Positions 43,498 through 53,904 of a DNA stretch of 64,000 nucleotides are shown piece after piece. Within the stretch, counting starts at the first letter, position 1. Every line of letters starts with the position of its first letter. A model generated the notes under the pieces. The model ran no database searches. It was not told the origin of the DNA and saw only the letters and a program-made list of their open reading frames with translations. Origin of the DNA: Cordylochernes scorpioides (Eukaryota > Arthropoda > Arachnida > Pseudoscorpiones > Chernetidae); NCBI GenBank assembly GCA_030710605.1, contig CP092877.1:39340152-39404151 (forward strand), given 5' to 3'. The position numbers were made by a program, and so were the translations under genes.

Positions 43498-44239
43498 TGT
43501 ACTTTCTAGTGATATTGCGGTTTTATGGACAAATTTAGAAAAGTTATTTTAGATTTATTTTCATATTAAACAAAGCTGCTTCCTATGGATTCGAACATTG
43601 GACCTGGCTGCAAACAAGTGAATTCTATACTAGGACAACTCATCACCTTGAAGTTGGTAGTTAGAGGAAGCTTGAAGGCATTAATAATTCAATACTGAGT
43701 ACTATTTGCTGAGTGAAAAAGCATAGTGCTCCCCTTTTGGAAGAAAAGCGTCCAAAACTGTCTTCACGGATAACTTAGTAGTTTGAAAAGAATGTTTTGA
43801 AGTGATAAGGATTATAGTGTAATGCACAGACAATAGGCGCAACAAAGATGATGGATCCAATTTGAAGAAATGGCGATCTTATTCTCCACTTTCTGTATAT
43901 AACTATGATGTTTACTTATGTTTACCCATCATATCCTGAATCCTGAATGGGACGAGTGTCCTTAATGAAATATTTTTATTGTTGTTGTATTATAGTGTAA
44001 TGCTGCGAAAGAAAAATGTATCGCACTTTAAAAATAATGTCCTAACGTTTTATTTGTGTGATGGTCTGTGAATAAAAAAGTACTTAAGATTATTTCTAGC
44101 ATTCACTCACCAGCAAAAATGCTGCAAATGCTAAGTGTAGAAGTGCACTACATTCCAAAATTTTTTCGTCTTAAAGACGAAACTCTAGATTGAAAGGGTG
44201 GTGGTATGATAATATGTACCAGAATGTCATGCAGTAGAA
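43498..44239. other. No gene recognised
   Basis: Intron sequence of the channel gene, AT-rich, with no clear repeat family. Confidence 0.5.
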
Positions 44240-44380
44240 TCTTTTTGTAAAGGACAACACCTAGTTGCATAGCCAAAGTGTTCCTTAGGGAGAGGTGTCC
44301 TCTTAATGGAGAGTTGATAAATAGTAAAAATTGTAATCTTGGTGATAAAACTGTCATGTTTAGAGAGGTTTCCTCTAGCA

Positions 44381-46833
44381 CAAGCATGTCAAACTCGCGG
44401 CCCGCGGGCCTCATGCGGCCCACAACGAATAAATTTGCGGCCCACCAGATAATATATTTTAATAAACATTTTTTTATAAATTAAAAAAAATAATAATAAA
44501 AATTTGTAGCCTAATTTTTAAAAATTGTAATTATACATAATTTATTTATTAATAACGAACCACTGGTCGCCATACATAAGTCGTAAGTTTTGATAATATT
44601 ATACCTACATACATAACGTATGTACATCGCCATAAGTATTGTGTGCCTTAAAGTTTAAAGAAAATATTCTTTCGGAGTACTAGAAAATTTTTTTTTTTAA
44701 AGTTACGTTCAATAATTTGTGCAGTTATTCTGTGTCTGTGGTAAGTTAAAAAATATTAATTTAAAAAAAAAATTAAAATATTAATTAAAACGTTTTATTA
44801 TTTTGTGTTATCGATTACTATTTTTTTTCAGACCTTTGTATTCAATATGTCTTCATCAAAACCAAGTGGCAGTAAAACTAAACGAAAAATTGCTGACGAA
44901 CATAGGAATTTTCAAGAAAAGTGGGAATTAGAGTATTTTTGCTCTGAAGTAAAAGATAAAATAATCTGCTTGATATGTAATAATGCTATTAGTGTACCAA
45001 AATTATATAACATTAAACGTCATTAAGAAAAACATAAATCAAAATATGATACCTACGAAGGTTTAATGAGACAAGAAATGTTAAAAGAGTTCAAGTTGGG
45101 AATGAAAAAACAACAGTTTATGTTTACTAAAGTATCACAAGAGTGTGAAGCGGCGGGGCATGCAAGCTACGTTTTATCGGAGATGATAGCTAAACACTCA
45201 AAACCTTTTACTGAAGGAGATTTCATCAAGGAATGTTCAATTAAAGCTGCAGAAATTGTTTGTCCTGGAAGTGTGAAGACGTTTCAAGCAATATCTTTGT
45301 CTCGAAATACCGTTGTGGAAAGAGTTACTGATATGGCCAGAAATTTAAATGATCAGATAAAAGAAAAATCATCTTGTTTCGAAGCATTTTCCATTGCCTG
45401 TGATGAGAGTACGGACATTGGGGGCGTAGCTCAGTTAGCTGTTTTTTTTTCGAGCTTGCGACACGGATTTCAACATTTTTGAGGAATTATTGGAACTAGT
45501 ACCGATGCATGGCATTACTACAGGAGAAGATATATTTAATTGCGTTTATGATCTTCTGCAAAAATACAATTTACCTCAATCAAAATTGACTTCTGTAGCA
45601 ACAGTTGGAGCTCCTTCAATGACTGGAAAAACCAACGGTTTCGTAGCATTACTGCGAAAAAAACTAAGTGAAATTTCTGATGGTTCCAATATTCATCATA
45701 CGCATTGCATTATACATCAGGAAGTATTATGTACGAAGGTAATAAAAATGGAAAATGTGTTGACACCTATCAAAAAATTCACCAATTTCATAAGATCTCG
45801 AGGTTTAAATCAGCGACAATTCTCTCTGTTCTTAACTGAATTAGAAAGCGAATATTCAGGTTTATCATACTATACCGAGGTACGTTGGCTATCATGCTCC
45901 AAGGTTCTCAAACAATTTTGGGACTTGAAATAAGAAATATGTCAGTTTTTAATAACCAAGAATCAAGACATCACTTTGTTTTCTGATCAAGTATGGTTGC
46001 AAGATTTTTCCTTCATGGTTGACATAACAAAACACTTGTCGGATTTAAATTTGAAACTGCAAGGAAAGAATCAGATCATTACCAACATGTGTGACCAAGT
46101 TAATGCATTCAAATGTAGGCTAGTTCTTTTGGAAAAGCAGTTAAAAAACGAAGATTTAATGCACTTTCCGACATGCAACATGTACAAATCAAGTTTAGGT
46201 GAAACTGCATCATATCAAAAATATGCGGAAAAAAATTTAAGTCTTAGAAATGAATTTGAAACAAGGTTTTCTGATTTCAAATCTTTGGAAGGCAAGTTTA
46301 CTTTGTTTTCTTCGATTTTCTCGATAAATATAGAATCAGTACCTAATCATATGCAAATGGAGGTGATAGATATCCAGTGCGATTCAGATTTAAAGGCAAA
46401 ATTCATTGAAGTTGGCGTTTCTGAATTTTACAAATATTTGCCAGCCAGATTTGAAAACACTCGAAAATTAGCATATGAAATTATGTCCATGTTTGGAAGT
46501 ACTTATCGGTGCGAGCAGTTATTTTCACTTATGAAAGGAAATAAATCTCCAATCAGATCGAGAATTACTGACGTTCACCTTGGGTCAGTTTTAAAATTAA
46601 TCACTGCGAACAAGATTTCCCCCGAAGTAGGAAAGATGGTAGCAGAAAAGAGATGCCAAATATCAGGGAGAAAATATTAACTTTACTTTCTTTTTTCTTA
46701 TTAGTATTTTTTAAAATAAACCTACATAAATGTTTCTATAAAAATTTAATTACTTGTTTTCTTTTTTTGCGGCACATATAATCTTAGTACTTTTTTATTT
46801 GGCCCGTGTTAGGATTTGAGTTTGACATGCTTG
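44381..46833 (+). mobile_element. hAT DNA transposon
   Basis: 2,453 bp. Inverted ends CAAGCATGTCAAACTC and GAGTTTGACATGCTTG, with an exact 8-bp target duplication CTCTAGCA (44,373-44,380 and 46,834-46,841) centred on TA. It carries one broken transposase gene. Confidence 0.92.
44848..46680 (+). pseudogene. hAT transposase (GTF2IRD2/ZBED-like), broken
   Basis: It starts at MSSSKPSGSKTKRKIADEHR. A BED-like zinc finger (ICLICNNAISVPKLYNIKRH, about 44,960-45,020) is cut by TAA at 45,024. The DDE/RNase H-like part contains FEAFSIACDESTDIGG (about 45,375), then a frameshift near 45,450-45,485. The next piece has THCIIHQEVLC and EVRWLSCSKVLKQFW, followed by a stop at 45,931. The C-terminal hATC dimerisation part ends with STYRCEQLFSLMKGNKSPIR (about 46,500). 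Wording is closest, from memory, to GTF2IRD2-like/Charlie8-type transposases. Three breaks mean it cannot mobilise itself. Confidence 0.88.
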
Positions 46834-46880
46834 CTCTAGCAGGAGTGTCTTCTCATGGAGTTTATAATGTATGAGGAAAA

Positions 46881-47176
46881 TTCCAAGGCTCTGCGCGAGC
46901 CGATGTTGAATGAATTTACCAACTCGAGAATAATCTCGTAAATCTGTAAGTACTGAAAGCAAATATAGTTTGAAAAAGGTAATATTTCTAGACTCTATCT
47001 AAAGGTTAGATTACCAGCTATAGAATAAAACTATAAAGTTAGCACTTTACAGTACTAGAGTGTAATGCTGGTAGGAACAGTTCTCAAGGCTCTGGAGAAC
47101 AACTCGCCAGTTTGAGACGTACGTCATAAAGGCACTGAAGTGATTTCCAGATAATGGAAGATTCTCTCCAACTCAC
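46881..47176. other. No gene recognised
   Basis: Intron sequence immediately downstream of channel exon 6. Confidence 0.5.
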
Positions 47177-47352
47177 CGGCTTGATAAGAATGTTGTAGGA
47201 CTTGCCCACACGGATGCTCTTGCCCTTCCTGTGGCTGTTGACGTTGACGTAGGGGTAGTGGATGGAGAGCATCATCTCCAGCTGCCTCTTGGGCTGGAAG
47301 TAGTTGGCCGGCTCGAAGTCCAGGATAAGATGGATGAAGTTCCCCTCGTCCT
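47177..47352 (-). CDS. DEG/ENaC channel, exon 6
   Basis: 176 bp. Acceptor TTTGCAG precedes 47,352 and donor GTGAGT follows 47,177; it enters with two bases completing a codon begun in exon 5. It encodes GNFIHLILDFEPANYFQPKR, then LEMMLSIHYPYVNVNSHRKG and SIRVGKSYNILIKP. This is the extracellular beta-rich region before the LPxPF block in DEG/ENaC subunits. Local GC content is clearly higher than in the introns, as for the other exons. Confidence 0.9.
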
Positions 47353-47570
47353 CTGCAAACCCAGGGCTCCTTCAGTGCATCTGTACGATAACTTTGTACG
47401 CACATGTCCATGCTATCTCTTATCTGTAAGATAACGCCTCCTATGATATTGCCTGATTTCAATAAAACACGATACATATTGAGAGAGAGATTGTCTTAAT
47501 GGATTTATATAATTTAATAAAAGGGGATATATGACTTCTGTAGGTAATTATAATGATTTAAAATGAATGT

Positions 47571-48234
47571 TGCCACGTAGAAAATTAGGAAAGACAAACT
47601 TCAGGATGACACAGCAATTTATTCAAGGCAAGAACAAACTATGAATGATTAACAAAATATAAGCAAAGTTTACAGAGTATCAAAATATAAACATAAAAAA
47701 TGATACTCTGTTAATAAAATAATAAATACTTTGCTACTTAGCTCCTTCCCTATGGGAGCTGTGACCCCAGCTTGCAATTATTGTAGATACTGACATGGAT
47801 CTGACGTGCTTCTGCCAAAAATTCCATCGAAGTCTTGGAACTTTGTTCCTGGTTATTTGCGTCCTTTTTCTTGCGGCACGAAGAGCAGCGTTGTTGTCAT
47901 ATCGTCTATAGGGATATCGTCATCTTGGAGGGAAGTCTTGGCTTTGACACGGCGATGTAATTCTGGAGCCAGTCTCTGAAAATGCAAATCACAGCACCCA
48001 TGGCCTCAAGGTCTTCTCGGCGATCTTCAGTTTGTCTTCCCTAATCTGCCCAGCACCTCCACCAAAATGCCACGTGGAAAATTAGGAAAGATAAACTTCA
48101 AGATGATACAGCAATTTATTTAAGGCAAGAACAAACTATGAAATATAAACAAAATATAAGCAAAGTTTACAGAGTATCAAAATATAGACATAAAAATTAT
48201 ACTCTGTTAATGAAATAATAAATACATTGCTACA
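47571..48234 (-). mobile_element. TRIM: miniature LTR retrotransposon
   Basis: Two direct repeats of about 167 bp (47,571-47,737 and 48,068-48,234) begin (minus) TGTAGCAATG and end CCACGTGGCA. Three bases inside the 5' LTR (minus) is TGGTGGAGGTGCTGGG (48,064-48,049), complementary to a tRNA 3' end including CCA, a good primer-binding site. A purine-rich AGGGAAGGAGC lies before the 3' LTR. The interior of about 330 bp has no coding capacity. Solo LTRs of the family are at 30,041 and 33,479, with a fragment near 27,470. It depends on another element's enzymes. Confidence 0.82.
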
Positions 48235-49237
48235 ATATGAATGATCATAAATATGTTTTACTTTATCATCATGAAATGCCATCTTCAATTCTATGGTCGT
48301 CCATTAGGCATCAACACTCCCCACAAGCTCTTCCAAACCTGTTACATGATGATATGGTCTAATACGGGTCCATGTCTTGTCAATCCAAGTTGTGCAAGTT
48401 ATTCATCTTTTCATCTACCCCCCACACACTGTCTTTCTCCAGAACATCCCCTCAGGACATGGCCCCTGCAAAAGTCAAATTCCTTTTTCTATCTCTGCGC
48501 TCAGAATATATGTTTTAAACTCACTTTTCCAGACGAATCATTTTATTTAGTGAGCAACATATATTAATTATTCCTATGGGGTTTGAAAGTCCTTTAGAAA
48601 TAATAAGCAACCTTCTTTATAGAACTGGTTATATATATAATTAAAAGGGTATAGCAGACAAAAAGTAGAAAAAGCACCTGTGTTTTGAGATTCATGTGAA
48701 GAATGAAAAAATCCTTGTTCTCCGAGAATTCCTTGCCAAAAATTTATAGAAACGCAAAATGTAGCATAGATAATGACAATCTGTTGTAGTCTTGAACAAA
48801 CTTTCTTGTAATAAGAGGAATAAGGAAAAATGGTTTGAAGGTTTTCTGTACAATGAGTCGAATTGTATAACAGGATACATCAGAAACAACGAGTTTATGA
48901 CCTTGTAAATCAATTGTGATATGGAAAATTCTGTTCAGAGGTATCCTGGTAAAAGCAAAAAATGATTCTGTTCTTTCAATTCACTTGCAGAAATATGAAT
49001 AAAGAAAACTTATTAAGGAATTTTTTGGACAAGAAATAGATGCTTTATTAGGAGCTTGTTCAAAACGACAGAAATTTCTTGAATTCCTCTAAAAAAATAT
49101 GGTTGCCTAGTACTGGTACCTGTGGCAAGAGACGATAGCCTTTGTGAGTTATCTATATTGTCTCTGCCCCTTGGTGGCTGTTTAAAACAGTAGTTTTGCT
49201 GCACACCACGTAATGAGAGATGAGAAACGCTACTTAC
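48235..49237. other. Intron sequence, no gene recognised
   Basis: About 1 kb of AT-rich DNA between the TRIM and channel exon 5. Short open frames only. Confidence 0.5.
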
Positions 49238-49427
49238 TTGTAACAAGAGGGATATAGGAAGCCTTGTTGGGAGGTTTCCTAGCCAAGGAGTTGATGGTGT
49301 AGCAGTTAAGAGCGATGTCGAAGGATCCGTAGCTGTTCATTCGGGTGAGCATGGTCTCACTGCCACAGAACAGCTCTTCAATCCTTCCGTAGGCGGTATG
49401 ATAGCCACATGGGATGGTTCGAGTTAG
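49238..49427 (-). CDS. DEG/ENaC channel, exon 5
   Basis: 190 bp, acceptor ATATCAG before 49,427, donor GTAAGT after 49,238, entering in phase 0 and ending with one base of a split codon. It encodes LTRTIPCGYHTAYGRIEELF, then MNSYGSFDIALNCYTINS and PNKASYIPLVT. The NCYTINS block corresponds to the GxCYxFN block of the family. Minus-strand sequence upstream stays open for some 45 codons, but without homology, so the acceptor at 49,428 is preferred as the start. Confidence 0.88.
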
Positions 49428-49747
49428 CTGATATCTAGTCAGTATTCCAAGTATCCTACAGTTACAAGAAGAACTCACTTGCAGACATCGAGTTCTGGAG
49501 CCCAGGAGACATAACACTTCTAGAACACACACCACAACCTGAGAAAACTTCGTACTTGACAACTATCATGTATTAGTAGTAGTAACATACAGGTAACCCA
49601 GGCACCTGGATCTGTTATATTTTCGTAAATTTGTTTAAAATATTCTCAATTTTATTATGTTAATAAACAGAGTAAGATTATAAATGATTAGAGTATTCGA
49701 TCTATCATCATATATATGTAAATAATGGAGCTAAAGAAAGCCCCTTC

Positions 49748-49803
49748 TCGGGGCTCAAAAATCATTCATTCTGGTTAGCAGCACCGTAAATAAAGATATT
49801 TCC
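49748..49803 (+). repeat. Module M copy
   Basis: CGGGGCTCAAAAATCATTCA...AGCAGCACCGTAAATAAAG, ending GATATTTCCG, close to the reverse copy at 38,503. Confidence 0.7.
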
Positions 49804-49849
49804 GCAAAGACTTAGACTGTGAAATAATTGCAAAGGATTTAAACTATAT

Positions 49850-49965
49850 ATATATATCAATCGGAATAATTGCAAATAGTTTCCTTATTCAATTAAAATG
49901 GCAAGTTTTCAAGCGTTAGCTCATCATCAGGCCAATTGTATCGCAAATTCCTTCAATATATATAG
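49850..49965 (-). repeat. Penelope-like terminal fragment with a hammerhead-like motif
   Basis: On the minus strand, TTGGC precedes CTGATGA (about 49,929-49,923). GAGC-UAAC-GCTT can form helix II, GAAAACTT follows, then GCCA pairs with TGGC for a 4-bp helix I. Core bases are present, but the G-C closing pair of helix II and a stable helix III are not, so activity is doubtful. Confidence 0.45.
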
Positions 49966-51692
49966 AGGTGTAGGAGGTATTTACATATTTAAAAGACAAA
50001 TGAGAAGAGAAAAGACTATTTGAGATTGATACTCTACACTCCAGGAACCTGAGTTATAAATATCTCTCTCTGATATTGATAAACACAAATAAAGTTAGAC
50101 CTTTGATTTATATCACTCGCGAATGGTTCTTTCTCTTCACGTAAAAGATTTAACAAATTGGCGAAGAGGTAAAAAAAGAAGGTATAGAAAGAAAAACGGC
50201 AATGGTCATTCCTGGGCATTCAAATTAAGATTTCAAATATACAGTTATAGCGGTTCCACACGTAAAGTATCAACCGGCAATAACATATTTTATTATTATA
50301 TACATAATCATGCTAATAAACATGAGGATTGTGAACCCAAAATATGCCTATAGAGAATTTATGAGAAATATACTTATATTAATACTGTTACGACTCTTCT
50401 CAGCCGTCGATGTTTGTGTTCAAGGTTTCTGAGAAAACAATGTGGGTTCGTTTTGGATACAGCTTAGTAATATGGATTTATTCCCAGAGCTTTAAAAAGG
50501 ATATTAGTAACTAGACATAGTAGATGAACTTGCCTTCAATGTCCGCCCCGGGTAGGTTCCTCCTCGTCCTTCTTTGCACCGTCCTCCTCTTGTTGATTCA
50601 CACAGTCCCGGAGCCCACTTCCCTTCGCCAACTTGCCGCGTCTGTCCTCACCGCCGTTCTCCTTGCCTAGGTCCCGTTGTCACCAAACAGACTTCTCCCC
50701 CCAGACTGCCATGTCTTCTCAGCGCACAAACCCCCGGCAGGCCGGCCGCTAACTCGGCTGCTTGCTTCACGACGACACCAGCTGGACTCCAGTCTGCCGC
50801 CCCCTCCTCTGGAATTTGTCAATCAACACTTCCTTGGAGGGGCCCCTTGATACCTTCTTCTCTTGGCTTGCCCACTTATTCTCTTCTACTTCTTTGCTAC
50901 ACCGCTTCAATACAATCTCACTTGAAAGATATTAATAAAATCCAAATAAGATTGCGTTTCGAGATTTTATCAGATGCGATGATATATCCTAACGAAATTC
51001 TCAGAATTCGCTGAGAAAATTATTTAATTTCTTCTATAGAAGCTGAAGTGTCACGTGGCAGCAGAATTTTGAGCCAATCCGACTGAACCACTGGAAACTA
51101 ACCTCCTCCAACTACATGTACCATATACATTTTATTTTATTTCAATTTAAAGCGCTATGATCCCCTTGCGCTGTCATATATGTATGCCTTTACATTTGTC
51201 TATACATATTTACAATACTTCCAGGCCGTGAATAGAATAGTCATATGATATTAACAATGAGAAAGAGAGAAAAAAAGGAGAAAAAGAACCGTGTACAAAA
51301 GAAAGAAGTGTCTGGCAATATGTACAATAAGCATAATATAAATTATCGGTTTCTTAAAAGATAATTGTTGCAATATACTTTAAAATATATCTACAAAAGG
51401 TATTGAATTTAATATACATTTCTTTACTGGAAATAAAAATACTTGGATCTGTTACTATTAAATTATTTTCGATTCTGTAGTCTTGAAAAACAGGACAATC
51501 TAGCAAAAGATATACATAGTTAGTCATCATAGTTGATGATGATTTAAATTTATATTGTCGTCGTGATTATTTCAAGCACAGCCCATCACTACACGAGCTA
51601 TAGAGGAGAGAGGAACAAAGAAGAACCATCATTTTATTTAAGAATATATCTACAACCTATATCTACATTAGTAGATATCCTGAGCTACTCAC
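49966..51692. other. Intron with a GC-richer island, no gene recognised
   Basis: 50,540-50,900 is clearly richer in C than its surroundings. TGTTACGACTC at 50,389 looks like an LTR start, but no matching end or second copy was found. A 146-codon plus-strand frame here has no recognisable domain. Confidence 0.45.
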
Positions 51693-51782
51693 CTTGAACA
51701 TGGTATGATCATGACCATAGAGATCCAGTCTGGAGATAGTTCCATGGTTTAATTCTTCGTCCAGAAAATCCAGATCAGGGAT
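51693..51782 (-). CDS. DEG/ENaC channel, exon 4
   Basis: 90 bp, exactly 30 codons, phase 0 to 0, acceptor GATTAG before 51,782, donor GTGAGT after 51,693. It encodes IPDLDFLDEELNHGTISRLD and then LYGHDHTMFK. No family signature lies in this short piece. The call rests on open frame, matching phases, consensus splice sites and position between exons 3 and 5. Confidence 0.78.
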
Positions 51783-51864
51783 CTAATCATGGACACTTAG
51801 TAACATATACTTAGAATAATTACAAGCTCATATCAAGCATTTTTGATGTTATTAAGACAATATA

Positions 51865-52040
51865 CAGTTAAACCTGTCTATAGCGCCTCCTCTTGGGACT
51901 CACCAAAATAGGGTGCTATAGAAAGGGGGTGCTATAGACAGGTCACTTTTATGTAAATCGCATCGTGCTACGTATTTAAAATCGGGCGCAATAGAGAGAG
52001 AGACGCTAGTTAGAGGGGGCGCTATAGACAGGTTTAACTG
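51865..52040. mobile_element. Tc1/mariner-type MITE
   Basis: Ends CAGTTAAACCTGTCTATAGC and the exact complement; TA on both sides. Four GCTATAGA-type blocks recur inside. Non-coding, in the intron between exons 3 and 4. Confidence 0.85.
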
Positions 52041-52234
52041 TATATTAAAGGCTAATCAATATCATCTATGTAGTGATCTGTAGTGGCTCACGCCTCAAAC
52101 GCATTTTTAACAAAACTAAGGAACTAAACAAGGAATTACAGATCCTAGAAACAAAATCCATATATAGAATTTGATGATGAATCAGTATATTAAAAGTGAA
52201 AATTGCTATAAAGTATGAAATAACAATATAAATA

Positions 52235-52342
52235 GTAGCAATGCGTTTCTTTATTTGTGCAAAGTGCAAGCTTTCAGATCTTAGAAGGCTTATAAAGACC
52301 TGAAAACTTGTACTTTGTACGAATAAAGAAACACATTGCTAC
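52235..52342. repeat. Hairpin, about 48-bp arms
   Basis: GTAGCAATGCGTTTCTTTAT and CAAAGTGCAAGCTTTCAG pair with the complement ending ACACATTGCTAC. The central loop is about 11 bases. Confidence 0.75.
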
Positions 52343-53020
52343 GGTTGAAAATGTTGGAAGAATAAAATTGATATAAAAATAAACGATGCAGCATAACACC
52401 CATCTGTACACTATGGTTTCAAGCTAATGACCTCATTAGCCATGGGTGGACTATGATTTCACCGAGAACCATGAAACCCATGATTCATGACAGCTTCAGA
52501 AATAGCTATCGTAAGAATTTCCATCCAATATTTCGACAATAGAATTGACCTGACCACTTCACCAGCTAAACACCTCTTTGGATCGATCCGAGTCTTCTAG
52601 ATTGAAGAGATAATCAATTTATAAAGGCATACAATTTTTGCGCCTATTTTTACGGCAGAGATCGATATTTTTTTTGAAAGCATACTCTAATTTATTCCTT
52701 AATCATTTTCCAGGTTTGCATAGTGATGATATTAGCTAATTGACCCTTTTCTGCTTCTGAGCGTCTTTTTTCAGTGGTCAATCACGCTCGACGCATGCGC
52801 GAACCTACTTTATTTTTCTGTCTTTGCATGGAGAAGTAGAATAATAGACTTTTATTGAATGGTAATTTGGTTTTGTTGAGTTGAAATTTCACAAAATTTT
52901 GGCTATTTCAGTTTGTGTCTTCGACTTTCTCAGTCGTATTATTTAGAATATAAGTTTTTAAACATTTGGCGTTTATATAGATGATCAACTTGTTGTACAT
53001 GCCATGGAGGAATTAAAGTA
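52343..53020. other. No gene recognised
   Basis: Intron sequence of the channel gene between exons 3 and 4. No repeat or coding region identified. Confidence 0.45.
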
Positions 53021-53177
53021 CAGTAGAACCTCCCAGTAAAGGACACCTTGTTTCAGAGCCAAAGTGCCCTTTACGAAAGGTGTCCTCTTACCGGAGAGTT
53101 TATAAATAGCAAATATGGTAATTTGGAAATGAAAACTGTCCTTTGTAGAGAGGTATCCTCTCATGGAGGTTCTACTG
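53021..53177. mobile_element. pogo/Tigger-type MITE, copy 1
   Basis: Ends CAGTAGAACCTCC and GGAGGTTCTACTG with TA at both sides. Repeated TGTCC and AGGACA blocks inside. The ends resemble those of the pogo element at 57,715. Confidence 0.85.
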
Positions 53178-53393
53178 TATATTCAAATCGAAACCTTGAA
53201 AACTCAATTTAACCATTTGAAAGTAAAAACTATCATTTTAAAAGCCTGTAAATATACAACCAAAGTTTGCATGACTGCTGCCTTATGTGCATATAATGAC
53301 GCACAAAAGAATGGAGTGGTCTCGCGCATGCGCCGCTGTGGCTTCAGTTGTTGCTGGGAAGTAAGAAAGAATCAATAAGTGAAATCCCATATG

Positions 53394-53873
53394 CAGCAGA
53401 GTCTACCAAAAGGGACGGTGTAAAACATGGCTAAATCCAGTCTCTCCTGGAAGTATCTCCTATTAGAGGCTGTTTCGGTGTTGAAAGAATAGTGGATACG
53501 ACACTCTTGACATTTCTATCTGAGTTGACACTGGGAAGACAAATAGTATATACTTGAACATATCATTTACAATATACAATATACAAATAGTATATACTTG
53601 AAAATATCACTTTCAGAAGTTTTTATAATTAATCTTACGCATATAATCAGACTCAGAAAATGTGGTCAAAATATTTCTAAGGGCTGCCATATCTATTTCT
53701 GTAGTTAATTCAATTGTGTGATTATCTTTCATAGCCTCCATTTAAATAAAAATCTTAACTTGTCTCCTCGTGAATAGAGGACAAGTCAGAGTCCTTGATA
53801 AGAGAGCCCACTCCCACGGAAATCCTTATTCAGCCATGTTTTAGGCTGTGGTCTCTCATGGGAGACTCTAATG
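53394..53873. mobile_element. TIR MITE related to pogo/Tigger ends
   Basis: The left end CAGCAGAGTCTACC with inner AAAACATGGCT pairs with the right end AGCCATGTTTTAGG and GGGAGACTCTAATG. Non-coding. Confidence 0.65.
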
Positions 53874-53904
53874 TACGCCTATCTAACTATGAAGGTATAC
53901 GTTG

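Larger units (their letters stand above)
44240..46880. mobile_element. pogo/Tigger-type MITE split by a hAT insertion
   Basis: 44,240-44,380 (AGCCAAAGTGTTCCTTAGGG, TGTCATGTTTAGAGAGGT) and 46,842-46,875 (GGAGTGTCTTCTCATGGAG) correspond to the interior and right end of the MITE at 53,021-53,177. The hAT element sits between them. The outer ends are decayed. Confidence 0.55.

Noticed and set aside
50574..51014. 146-residue serine/proline-rich open frame and a possible solo LTR starting at 50,389
   Set aside because: No domain, no second LTR copy and no convincing end or target duplication.
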